NCBI GenBank assembly: GCA_045586995.1
Contig: JAZNBI010000065.1
Location: 1 to 34,620, forward strand
Source: JAZNBI01 sp045586995
GTDB taxonomy: Bacteria; Bacillota; Clostridia; Oscillospirales; CAG-272
Direction: 5' to 3'
Length of the DNA stretch: 34,620 nucleotides
Below, in pieces: positions 21,919 to 28,734 of the stretch (position 1 is the stretch's first letter; each line of letters begins with the position of its first letter). The position numbers and the translations under genes were made by a program. The notes under the pieces are model-generated. The model was not told where the DNA came from. It searched no databases and saw only the letters and a program-made list of their open reading frames with translations.

Positions 21919-24762
21919 ATGGCAAACAACCCTCAATTCAAGGTAAATCAAATCGCCAAGGATTTGAACTTAAAAAGCAAGGATATAATTGATATATTCT
22001 CTGCAAAAGGGATTGAAGTAAAAACGCAAAAAACATTGGAGCCCAAAGAGTTTGATATACTTTGGGAAGCTTTGACACGCTCAAATCAGATTACCAACAT
22101 AGAGGATTATATAGACGGCATAACCTATATTCCGTCAAAGATCAATTCGAATAAAGGAAAAGTCGCTGAAGCTCCAAAGACGGTAGACGAAAGCGTTTCT
22201 GCTTCTAAGTCAGAGAGCGTTGATAACGCGAAAAAGTCGGAGCCGATCAAAAGCGAAGTGTTTAATGAAGAAAAGGCGGCAAAATCGGAGCAAGAGAAAA
22301 CCGAGCCCGTGAAAAAGATCGAAAAGGTCGGGGCACCGCAGAATATAAATACGTCGGGTCCGATAAATCAGGAGCGTCCAAAGAATGCTTTTGAGAAAAA
22401 GCCCGAATTTCAGAACAGAGCACCTCAGCCGTCATATAACAATAACAAAGCATCAAATGACAGACCCGCCTCACAGCAGAATCAGCGCTTCGGGAATCAG
22501 CAAACGCAGCAAGCTCGCGGCACATACCGCGATCAAAATGCAAATTCTCGTCCGCAACATCAGCAACAGTCGGGTAACCAATTTGCTAATCCGCAATTCG
22601 GACACTATCAGCAGGGTGGGGCGCCATATTCTCAGCAAAGACCTCAAAACCGCCCGCAACAGGATAAGAGAAATATGTCGGGTCAGTTTAAGGATAAGGA
22701 CGAGGGATATCAACAAAGAGCTCCGAAGGAAAAATTCCAGCCCCAGATCATCGTGCGTTCTCAGACCGCACCGGGCACGGTAGTTTCTGCATCCCAAAGA
22801 GGCGCTACCCGTATTGTAGATACAAGAGGCAGCTCGGTGGACCTTTCAAAATACGACGAGCGTCTTGAAAGCTTTGCTACCGAAAAGGAAAATGACCTTC
22901 GCGGAGGAAACCAAAAGGTTAAAAAACAGCTCGGAAGCAACCGTCAGATTCCTCCTGCCTCAAAAGGAAATAAGAAAAACGTTAAGTCGGCTCCGGCTCA
23001 ACCGATAAAAAAACAGCCGCTTAATATTACCATACCCGATGAGATCACCGTCAGCGAGCTCGCTTCGCGCTTGAAAATTACCGTTGCCGAGGTCGTAAAA
23101 CGCTTGATGATGATGGGACTTATGGTAACCGTAAATCAGGTCATAGATTATGATACCGCATATTTGGTAGCCGACGAATTGGGCGCTATTGTGACAAAAG
23201 AGGTCGTGGTTACCATTGAAGAAAAGCTCTTTGATGAAACCGAGGACAGCGAAGAAAATCTGACCTTGCGTGCACCCGTCGTATGCGTTATGGGACACGT
23301 TGATCACGGAAAAACTTCGTTGCTTGACGCAATAAGACATACAAACGTTACTGCGGGAGAAGCAGGCGGTATTACACAGCATATAGGTGCGTACAGAGTA
23401 AAGGTGAAGGGAAAGGATATTACCTTCCTTGATACTCCCGGTCACGAGGCGTTTACAGCTATGCGTGCAAGAGGCGCTCAGGCAACCGATATTGCAATAC
23501 TTGTTGTTGCTGCCGATGACGGTATTATGCCTCAGACGGTCGAGGCGATCAATCACGCTAAGGCAGCAGGAATAGATATTATCGTAGCTATCAACAAGAT
23601 AGATAAGCCGACTGCAAACCCCGATAACATTAAGCAAGAGCTGACAAAATACGATCTCGTTCCCGAGGAGTGGGGCGGAGATGTTATATGCGTTCCGGTT
23701 TCGGCACTTACAAGACAGGGTATTGACGATTTGCTTGAAAATGTTTTGCTTGTAGCAGAGGTTAAAGACCTTAAAGCCAATCCCAACCGTCGCGCAAAGG
23801 GAATCGTTATCGAAGCAAAACTCGATAAAGGAAGAGGCCCCGTTGCTACGATTCTGGTACAAAACGGAACTCTTAAAAACGGAGATATTGTTATTGCGGG
23901 CACTTCTGTCGGACGTGTTCGAGCTATGACAGACCACAACGGAAAGCTTTTGTCGTCTGCCGCGCCGTCCGTTCCTGTTGAAATTATAGGTCTTTCAGAC
24001 GTTCCGCTCTCGGGAGATGAGTTCAACGCGGTTGAAGACGAAAGAATGGCAAGAGCTCTCGCCGAGCAGCGCAAGGAAAACGCTAAAGAGGAGGGCTTTA
24101 AAGCAAATGCACGAGCAAGTCTTAATGACCTTTTCGCACAGATTTCCGATGGTGTTAAGGACCTTAACATTATAGTTAAGGCAGATGTCGGCGGTTCTGC
24201 CGAGGCAGTCAAGGCATCTCTTGAAAAGATTTCCAACGAGGAAGTTAAGGTTCGCGTGATTCATTCCGCAGTAGGAGGAATCAACGAGGGAGATGTTATG
24301 TTTGCGGCGGCATCGAATGCGATCATCGTCGGATTTAACGTCCGTCCCGATAAAGCGGCAATAGATTCTGCCGAGCGTCAAGGCGTTGAAATTCGCACGT
24401 ACCGTATCATTTACGAGTGTATCGAAGAAATCACCGCCGCTATGAAGGGTATGCTTGCTCCGAAATATAAGGAAACCATTCTCGGCCGCGCCGAGGTTCG
24501 CCAGACCATTCGTGTTCCGAACGTCGGCACTATTGCAGGATCTTACGTTCAGGACGGTAAGATCACAAGAGCATCGCTTATACGCGTGCTTCGCGACGGC
24601 GTAGTTATATTTGAGGATAAAATTTCATCCTTGCGCAGATTCAAGGATGACGTCCGCGAGGTCGCTCAGGGTTACGAGTGCGGTATTGGCTTGGATAAAT
24701 TTAACGATATAAAACTGGGAGATATTCTCGAAGCTTATATCATGGAAGAAGTCGAAAGATAA
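21919..24762 (+). CDS. infB: Translation initiation factor IF-2
   Basis: The 947-aa GTPase brings fMet-tRNA to the 30S subunit. The N-terminal part has an IF2_N-like helical module (FKVNQIAKDLNLKSKDIIDIF), a long disordered region rich in Gln, Asn, Arg and Pro (about 100-350), a second IF2_N (ITVSELASRLKITVAEVVKRL) and the G domain with GHVDHGKT (about 458), DTPGHEAF (about 504) and NKID (about 558), then domains II, III and IV. The ATG at 21919 has AAGGAGAAAG upstream. The operon ends here at a terminator; rbfA, truB and ribF, which often follow, are missing from this place. Confidence 0.98.
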   Translation: MANNPQFKVNQIAKDLNLKSKDIIDIFSAKGIEVKTQKTLEPKEFDILWEALTRSNQITNIEDYIDGITYIPSKINSNKGKVAEAPKTVDESVSASKSESVDNAKKSEPIKSEVFNEEKAAKSEQEKTEPVKKIEKVGAPQNINTSGPINQERPKNAFEKKPEFQNRAPQPSYNNNKASNDRPASQQNQRFGNQQTQQARGTYRDQNANSRPQHQQQSGNQFANPQFGHYQQGGAPYSQQRPQNRPQQDKRNMSGQFKDKDEGYQQRAPKEKFQPQIIVRSQTAPGTVVSASQRGATRIVDTRGSSVDLSKYDERLESFATEKENDLRGGNQKVKKQLGSNRQIPPASKGNKKNVKSAPAQPIKKQPLNITIPDEITVSELASRLKITVAEVVKRLMMMGLMVTVNQVIDYDTAYLVADELGAIVTKEVVVTIEEKLFDETEDSEENLTLRAPVVCVMGHVDHGKTSLLDAIRHTNVTAGEAGGITQHIGAYRVKVKGKDITFLDTPGHEAFTAMRARGAQATDIAILVVAADDGIMPQTVEAINHAKAAGIDIIVAINKIDKPTANPDNIKQELTKYDLVPEEWGGDVICVPVSALTRQGIDDLLENVLLVAEVKDLKANPNRRAKGIVIEAKLDKGRGPVATILVQNGTLKNGDIVIAGTSVGRVRAMTDHNGKLLSSAAPSVPVEIIGLSDVPLSGDEFNAVEDERMARALAEQRKENAKEEGFKANARASLNDLFAQISDGVKDLNIIVKADVGGSAEAVKASLEKISNEEVKVRVIHSAVGGINEGDVMFAAASNAIIVGFNVRPDKAAIDSAERQGVEIRTYRIIYECIEEITAAMKGMLAPKYKETILGRAEVRQTIRVPNVGTIAGSYVQDGKITRASLIRVLRDGVVIFEDKISSLRRFKDDVREVAQGYECGIGLDKFNDIKLGDILEAYIMEEVER

Positions 24763-24816
24763 AATCTAATAAAAAGTAAGAGGAACGGACGAAAGCCCGT
24801 TCCTCTGACTTTTTTG
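24758..24816. terminator. Terminator repeat, copy 1 (after infB)
   Basis: A 59-nt segment matching 25445-25503 at 57 of 59 positions. It includes the infB stop, a short linker and the stem around AGAGGAACGG/CCGTTCCTCT with a T run. Its two differences from the other copy (A for C at 24778, C for T at 24796) both spoil a stem pair. It serves the convergent infB and SLOG genes. Confidence 0.85.
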
Positions 24817-24819
24817 AAT

Positions 24820-25170
24820 TTAAAAAGCGAAGCCAAGCGACTGTATATCTATGACGGTCACTTTTTTATTGAGAAGCTTAAAGGCGTTTATAGTGTAAAG
24901 CGTGCCCTTGGAATGTCCGTCCCAAAAAGCAATCAGCTCGTCTGCATATTCGGCGATTTTTTGATTCCTTTTCAACGGCGCAAACCTGCCGAACTGTGAA
25001 TATTCGGGGAGGAACAGCGTGAGCTTTATACCGCGCCGCCGCGCATATTCTTCGGCATTTTTGTCGATGCCTTTTGCGCCGCCCGATACTATTTCTTGAC
25101 AATATTCGGGAATATACGCGCCGATATTTTCAATATTAAGCGTTCTTGAACCTATAACAGCTATCTTCAT
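24820..25170 (-). CDS. SLOG-family (DUF2493-like) protein
   Basis: The 116-aa product has a Rossmann-like SLOG core: MKIAVIGSR at the start, SGGAKGIDKNAEEYARRRG and the ELIAFWDGHSKGT motif near the end. The fold binds nucleotides or their derivatives and is related to DprA and LOG; many members are linked to phage or stress responses. The ATG at 25170 is chosen with AGAGGTG upstream; a GTG two codons earlier is possible. It is divergent from the ribbon-helix-helix gene and lies between two duplicated terminators. The exact role is unknown. Confidence 0.75.
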   Translation of the reverse strand: MKIAVIGSRTLNIENIGAYIPEYCQEIVSGGAKGIDKNAEEYARRRGIKLTLFLPEYSQFGRFAPLKRNQKIAEYADELIAFWDGHSKGTLYTINAFKLLNKKVTVIDIQSLGFAF

Positions 25171-25276
25171 ACCCACCTCTGAACATATTTTGAATATATT
25201 TTGTATCTATACACAACATAATAACACAAAATAAGTTTAAAGTAAATACATAATATATTAAATGTGAGGTTATTTT

Positions 25277-25456
25277 ATGGCTATAAAAAGTTTATCTATC
25301 AGAATAGAATCGGAAATGCTCGACAAACTGCATATCGTTGCCGACTATGAGGGCAGAAGCGCAAACAGCCAAATATTGATACTTATACGCGAATGTATTG
25401 AAAAATACGAACAAAAGCACGGTGAAATAAAAGTGGGAAAAAATGATAAAATCTAA
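25277..25456 (+). CDS. Arc-type ribbon-helix-helix protein, 59 aa
   Basis: The reading frame codes for 59 aa, starting MAIKSLSIRI with the DNA-contacting beta strand, followed by two helices (SEMLDKLHIVADYEGRS and ANSQILILIRECIEKYEQK). This is the Arc/MetJ layout, with the turn GRSANSQI. A GAGGT site lies 8 nt before the ATG. Its stop codon is inside the duplicated terminator segment. It probably represses the divergent SLOG gene or itself; no toxin partner is visible, so antitoxin status is only a possibility. Confidence 0.8.
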   Translation: MAIKSLSIRIESEMLDKLHIVADYEGRSANSQILILIRECIEKYEQKHGEIKVGKNDKI

Positions 25457-25503
25457 TAAAAAGTCAGAGGAACGGACGAAAGTCCGTTCCTCTGACTTTT
25501 TTG
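25445..25503. terminator. Terminator repeat, copy 2 (after the RHH gene)
   Basis: Near-identical to 24758-24816. Here the stem (AAAAAGTCAGAGGAACGGA with its complement) is perfect over 19 bp with A and T runs on both sides, so it can act for the convergent RHH and queT genes. Confidence 0.9.
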
Positions 25504-25528
25504 TTATTTAGTACGAAGCGTCCCGATT

Positions 25529-26014
25529 TTATCTGAAAAGGATATTTTTCCTTTTTTCAAGCGCGAATATTAAAGAAGTACCCAAAATTCCCGCCGTGAC
25601 AAATTCACCTAAAAATATTGTTATTTGCATAAACCAAATAGCGTCCTCTACTTTATAAGCATACGAAAGCACGAAAGGTATAATGAGAACATTAAAGAAG
25701 ATGGGCGGAAGCGCCGCAAGGAATTTGCTTCGATTTCGCAAAGCGTAGGTTACGACACAGCCCAAAAACGTGGCAAGCGTACCGAAGATAATATCGAAAA
25801 TATTGCCGCCAAAGAGCAAATTGGTAATTAAACAGCCGATAGTAACTCCCGGAATTGCAGCCGCTGTGAAAAAAGGAAGCGTGCATAATGCCTCCGAGAG
25901 CCGAAATTGAATCACTCCCGAAACGATTCCCAATACGGACGAAACGTAACTTAAGACCACATATGCAGCGGCGATGATAGCCGCGCGGCACATATACATA
26001 GTGTTTTTTTTCAT
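25529..26014 (-). CDS. queT: QueT-type ECF S component (queuosine precursor uptake)
   Basis: The 161-aa membrane protein has about six hydrophobic segments and QueT-family features (VIQFRLSEALCTLPFFTAAAIPGVTIGCLITNLLFGG, read in parts, and a conserved charged region near YKVEDAIWF). These S components bind queuosine precursors such as preQ0/preQ1 and use a shared ECF energy module, which is not in this window. The ATG at 26014 has AAGGAG upstream, inside the structured leader. It is divergent from the FolT-like gene. Confidence 0.85.
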   Translation of the reverse strand: MKKNTMYMCRAAIIAAAYVVLSYVSSVLGIVSGVIQFRLSEALCTLPFFTAAAIPGVTIGCLITNLLFGGNIFDIIFGTLATFLGCVVTYALRNRSKFLAALPPIFFNVLIIPFVLSYAYKVEDAIWFMQITIFLGEFVTAGILGTSLIFALEKRKNILFR

Positions 26015-26092
26015 TTTTTATTCTCCTTAGTTTTTTTGTTTTGCTTTTAAAGCGGGGTGAGGATGGTTTCGAACTCACCCGAAAACGCAATT
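26015..26092 (-). ncRNA. Structured leader of queT, candidate preQ1-sensing riboswitch
   Basis: The minus-strand leader has a 7-bp hairpin GGGTGAG/CTCACCC with a 12-nt loop, enclosed by a possible outer stem of TTGC(G)TTTT with AAAAGCAA. An A-rich tail ending ACTAAGGAG follows, so that the ribosome site is part of the structure, as in preQ1-I and preQ1-III RNAs. QueT genes are a known target of preQ1 riboswitches. I could not match all consensus positions of any one class, so the class is left open. Confidence 0.5.
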
Positions 26093-26121
26093 ATTCTACC
26101 ATTATTTTTTGTTTGTGTCAA
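26093..26121 (-). promoter_or_regulatory. Promoter of queT
   Basis: On the minus strand TTGACA (26116-26121), a 17-bp spacer and TAGAAT (26093-26098). The leader is thus about 75 nt. Confidence 0.8.
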
Positions 26122-26139
26122 TAAATATCAAAAAATATA

Positions 26140-26168
26140 TTGCAAAACGGTCGGGATAGTGGTATAAT
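26140..26168 (+). promoter_or_regulatory. Promoter of the FolT-like gene
   Basis: TTGCAA (26140-26145), a 17-bp spacer and TATAAT (26163-26168). The -35 boxes of the two divergent promoters are only 18 bp apart. Confidence 0.8.
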
Positions 26169-26184
26169 TATCGGGAATTAAATA

Positions 26185-26283
26185 AACAGAGTAGGCATTT
26201 GTGCGTAAAGTGCCGCAAGGACGGGGAGTTGCCTTGCGGACGAAGGAATTTATTTCGCGGTACATTTGTCGCATCCCGCTGTT
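26185..26283 (+). ncRNA. Tetrahydrofolate (THF) riboswitch
   Basis: The aptamer is closed by AACAG/CTGTT and carries the conserved THF-riboswitch strings in order: AGAGTAG, GCGTAAAGTG, GGGGAGTTG, ACGAA, CGCGGTACATTTGTCGCAT and CCGCTG. The central stem CCGCAAGG/CCTTGCGG is present. This RNA class senses reduced folates and often sits before folT in Clostridia. The expression platform follows at 26311-26352. Confidence 0.88.
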
Positions 26284-26310
26284 GCAAACGGATCATTTCG
26301 CATTTTTGCG

Positions 26311-26352
26311 CCTCCTTTGTCACACAGGATAAAAAACTGTTTAAAAAGGAGG
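26311..26352 (+). promoter_or_regulatory. Anti-Shine-Dalgarno platform of the THF riboswitch
   Basis: CCTCCTTT (26311-26318) is the exact complement of the ribosome site AAAGGAGG (26345-26352), with ATG 8 nt further on. With folate bound, that pairing should hide the site and turn off translation. A small hairpin CGCA-TTTT-TGCG precedes it. Confidence 0.75.
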
Positions 26353-26360
26353 ATTTTTTT

Positions 26361-27689
26361 ATGAATGAAAACATTAAAGGTTATCGAGCGATTCTGAGAA
26401 AAACAACTATGACAGCGATGTTTGTCGCATTGGCTGTGGCAACAAAGTCTATCACCAAAATACCGCTTGCGGCATTTGGTGCGGGCGGTATGCAAATCAG
26501 CTTTGGCGGTATTTTTACGTTTTTCCCCGCAGCGCTGTTCGGTCCTGTATACGGTGGAGTTGCCAGCGCGCTTACCGACATTCTCGGCTATTTGATAGCA
26601 CCGACCGATTCTTATATACCGTGGCTGACGGTGACGGCTTTTATCGGCGGCTTTGTAAAGGGACTTATATGGCGGCTTGTTTTTCATGAAATGCGCAATA
26701 AAATTCGAATTTCAATGCTCGCTTTTTTTCTGATCCTCGGTATTATAGGCGGCTCCTTTCACGTTAACCTCGTTAACGACGGCATAATTTCAAACGGTGA
26801 AATTATTACAACACAGCAGACGGTGCCCACCAAGGGACAGATCGAGAATAAAGAGCTTTCTAATGCTTCAAGCTTCGTTGTCGGACTTGCTAGGTATAAT
26901 AATGATACTATAACGCTTAAATCGGTTAACGGCTCGGAAGAAGATTATGTCGCTTTACCGTCAAAAATCAATATAGACGGCCATACCTTTACGGTTACGA
27001 AAATCGCCTCAAAAGCACTTGAAAATTGTTTTGGCGCAGTACGTGTCGAGATTTTGGGCAATTATAAAACTATAGCAGATGATATTTTCGGAGAGCTTGA
27101 CGCTTCGAATATAACTATTGTTACGGTAGCCGGCTCGAGCGCCGAGAAATTTGCGCAGAGCAAGGGGATTCATGTTGAGCTGATAGATTCTTCGGAAGAG
27201 CGCGAGATTTTAAGCTTTTCGTCTGTTACGGATGAAGGTATAAACAACAAGAATTTTTCTTCGGAAAAATTTTCGTTTGCAAGCTCGGATACCTTTCGCA
27301 AATATTTGTCGGGGTATACAAACTTCGCTGCAGCGGGACTTGAGCTTGTTTCGCTTTTGGGTATGCTTTTTATTGCCTTGAATTATTTGCTTGCACGCTT
27401 TGGAAATAAAGGTGTCGGTAACGGCACGGTTTCATATCTTAAAATTGCACTTGCAACATGTGTTTCGGGTTTGCTTGTTACAACTATAAATACTTTTGTT
27501 TTGCAGCTTTTCCTGCCGCAATGGGAGGGCAGACTTTTTACGGTGCTTTTGATTCCGAGGGTTTGCGAGGAGCTTATCGTATGCCTTGCTCAATCATTCG
27601 TTATATCGATTTTGTGGGGGGTTTTGGTTTCAACACCGCTTTGCAAATATATTGAAAAATCCGTTCCTTCAAAAAAAGATATGCGCTAA
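26361..27689 (+). CDS. FolT-type ECF S component with inserted LRR-like domain
   Basis: The 442-aa protein begins like a folate-family S component: TAMFVALAVATKSITKIPLAAFG, MQISFGGIFTFFPAALFGP and ALTDILGYLIAPTDSYIPWLTVTAFIGGF, given in parts. Folate S components usually have about 170-200 aa. Here about 190 residues (roughly 135-325) sit between membrane segments; part of them (LPSKINIDGHTFTVTKIAS, then VEILGNYKTIADDIFGE and AGSSAEKFAQSKGI) has the BspA-type LRR_5 pattern. Three more membrane segments follow. The ATG at 26361 has AAAGGAGG under riboswitch control; the longer frame to 26199 lies inside the riboswitch. Folate as substrate rests on the family and the THF riboswitch. Confidence 0.82.
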   Translation: MNENIKGYRAILRKTTMTAMFVALAVATKSITKIPLAAFGAGGMQISFGGIFTFFPAALFGPVYGGVASALTDILGYLIAPTDSYIPWLTVTAFIGGFVKGLIWRLVFHEMRNKIRISMLAFFLILGIIGGSFHVNLVNDGIISNGEIITTQQTVPTKGQIENKELSNASSFVVGLARYNNDTITLKSVNGSEEDYVALPSKINIDGHTFTVTKIASKALENCFGAVRVEILGNYKTIADDIFGELDASNITIVTVAGSSAEKFAQSKGIHVELIDSSEEREILSFSSVTDEGINNKNFSSEKFSFASSDTFRKYLSGYTNFAAAGLELVSLLGMLFIALNYLLARFGNKGVGNGTVSYLKIALATCVSGLLVTTINTFVLQLFLPQWEGRLFTVLLIPRVCEELIVCLAQSFVISILWGVLVSTPLCKYIEKSVPSKKDMR

Positions 27690-27694
27690 GGGCA

Positions 27695-27713
27695 GGTTCT
27701 CATAAGGAAGTTT
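27695..27713 (+). repeat. Dispersed TTCTCATAAGG motif, copy 3
   Basis: GGTTCTCATAAGGAAGTTT begins 6 nt after the FolT-like stop codon and directly before the terminator. It differs from copy 1 at one position. Confidence 0.75.
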
Positions 27714-27751
27714 GAAAAACCGACAGATTTTGATGATCTGTCGGTTTTTTG
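27714..27751 (+). terminator. Terminator after the FolT-like gene
   Basis: AAAAACCGACAGAT pairs with ATCTGTCGGTTTTT around a short loop, followed by T. Confidence 0.88.
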
Positions 27752-27799
27752 TATTCAATTAACTGAGATTTATAAACCATTTAATTATAAAATAATAAA

Positions 27800-28183
27800 T
27801 TACTCTTTCATTTTATCAATAGATTCAACCCATATTTCGTCACATGTCAATGAAATCATTGGACTTGCATAATTAGTAGCGATTTCGACATTCATAGAAG
27901 AACTGTTCTTTTTCAATAGAATGTGCTCAATTGTAGGGTGAGGAGCGACGATGCTATACTCTTTCATAGAAGCTAACATATTACTACAATCAAAATTGAC
28001 AGTAGAGCATTTCTTAAAACGTATAGTAACATCTTTATCTTTAAGATCTCGAGGTTCATCAAAATAATAATATACTGTAACTAATAAATCAATTAGATTA
28101 TCATCCCAATAAATGTCACATATAATTCCTTCACTAAAGTCATATATAGAATTAATGTCATTAAAATCACGGCTAAGTATCAT
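27800..28183 (-). CDS. Hypothetical protein
   Basis: The 127-aa product is not recognised. It is acidic, strand-rich and soluble (DNLIDLLVTVYYYFDE, DVTIRFKKCSTVNFDC, SPMISLTCDEIWVES), somewhat like small immunity-type proteins, but no family is claimed. GAGGTAAAAG precedes the ATG at 28183. It is more AT-rich than the housekeeping genes and lies between a terminator and a RAYT remnant, so it is likely accessory. Confidence 0.6.
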   Translation of the reverse strand: MILSRDFNDINSIYDFSEGIICDIYWDDNLIDLLVTVYYYFDEPRDLKDKDVTIRFKKCSTVNFDCSNMLASMKEYSIVAPHPTIEHILLKKNSSSMNVEIATNYASPMISLTCDEIWVESIDKMKE

Positions 28184-28304
28184 TCTTTTACCTCATTATT
28201 CAAAGTAATGTGTGTTGTCATAAATATCTCAAGTATCGTTTTATAAAGTGTTATGTCCAAATTACGCCAATATTCCAGTTTTGGGCTCGATAAATTATCG
28301 TTTG

Positions 28305-28368
28305 GTTTTATCGCGCCAGTTTCGCCTTTGTATTACAAATGCATAGGGCTAAGCCCATGCCCCTATAA
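28305..28368 (-). mobile_element. Remnant of a RAYT element 3' tail
   Basis: On the minus strand the blocks ATAGGGGCATGGGC, the GGGC-TTA-GCCC hairpin and TGTAATACAAAGGCGAAA match the tail of the RAYT locus at 6993-7069 with few changes (22 of 24 in the last block). The transposase gene itself is absent. A RAYT-like promoter stands just upstream at 28379-28407. The part 28184-28304 shows nothing I can assign. Confidence 0.7.
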
Positions 28369-28377
28369 TTCTGATGA

Positions 28378-28581
28378 TATTATATCATAAATCGGCAGAG
28401 AAAGCAATAGTGATATTCCGACTTTGTCGGAGTGATATTATTGCTATCGCAATAGTGATATTGAAGCCTTACGGCTTCAGTGATATTTTATTCGCCTCCG
28501 AAACTTGCGAAGCAAATATCACTCGGCATATGCCGAATATCACTGCGAAGCAATATAACTCGCCGCAGGCGAATAAAACTG
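28378..28581. repeat. Branched palindromic repeat element, copy 2 (GTGATAT/ATATCAC)
   Basis: GTGATAT is at 28410-28416, 28432-28438, 28455-28461 and 28480-28486; the inverted units are ATATCAC (28516-28522, 28537-28543), ATATAAC (28553-28559) and ATAAAAC (28573-28579). Hairpins between them include TCCGAC-TTT-GTCGGA, TATTGC/GCAATA, TGAAGCC/GGCTTCA, TTGC-GAA-GCAA, TCGGCATATGCCGA and TCGCC-GCA-GGCGA. The apex 28487-28497 is the exact complement of 28567-28577. Most hairpins differ in sequence from copy 1 but keep the same order and layout. Confidence 0.85.
28379..28407 (-). promoter_or_regulatory. RAYT-like promoter at the edge of the branched repeat
   Basis: On the minus strand TTGCTT (28402-28407), a 17-bp spacer with TGCCGATTT, and TATAAT (28379-28384). 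It aligns at 22 of 29 positions with the RAYT promoter at 6457-6485, and points at the remnant tail. Confidence 0.65.
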
Positions 28582-28607
28582 CCCAACTTCCTTATGAGAA
28601 GTTGGGC
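28581..28607. repeat. Hairpin with TTCTCATAAGG motif, copy 4 (inverted)
   Basis: GCCCAACTTC pairs with GAAGTTGGGC; the loop and arms contain the motif on the minus strand (28585-28600). It touches the right end of the branched repeat. Confidence 0.7.
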
Positions 28608-28675
28608 AAATCGCATTGTTTGATTTTGTCAAAAGCAGTAAATTTTTGGCATGTGCTTGATTAAACGAGCGAAAC

Positions 28676-28704
28676 TTGACTTTTTTATGATAAAGTGGTA
28701 TAAT
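28676..28704 (+). promoter_or_regulatory. Promoter of the GNAT gene
   Basis: TTGACT (28676-28681), a 17-bp spacer and TATAAT (28699-28704). Confidence 0.85.
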
Positions 28705-28734
28705 CTTTGGTAGATTTTTGCTTGGGAGGACAGG

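Noticed and set aside
22960..23937. 325-codon minus-strand frame inside infB
   Set aside because: Antisense shadow of the IF-2 G domain; no ribosome site or family resemblance.
25277..25456. Toxin-antitoxin pair made of the RHH and SLOG genes
   Set aside because: The genes are divergent with separate leaders and the SLOG protein has no toxin motif; only an RHH repressor is supported.
26051..26090. tRNA 3' half (GGTTTCGAACTC) in the queT/folT gap
   Set aside because: The T-stem does not pair and there is no acceptor or anticodon arm; the minus-strand reading as a queT leader fits better.
28374..28664. 96-codon open frame over the second branched repeat
   Set aside because: Its codons are the GTGATAT units and hairpins; no ribosome site or protein-like pattern.
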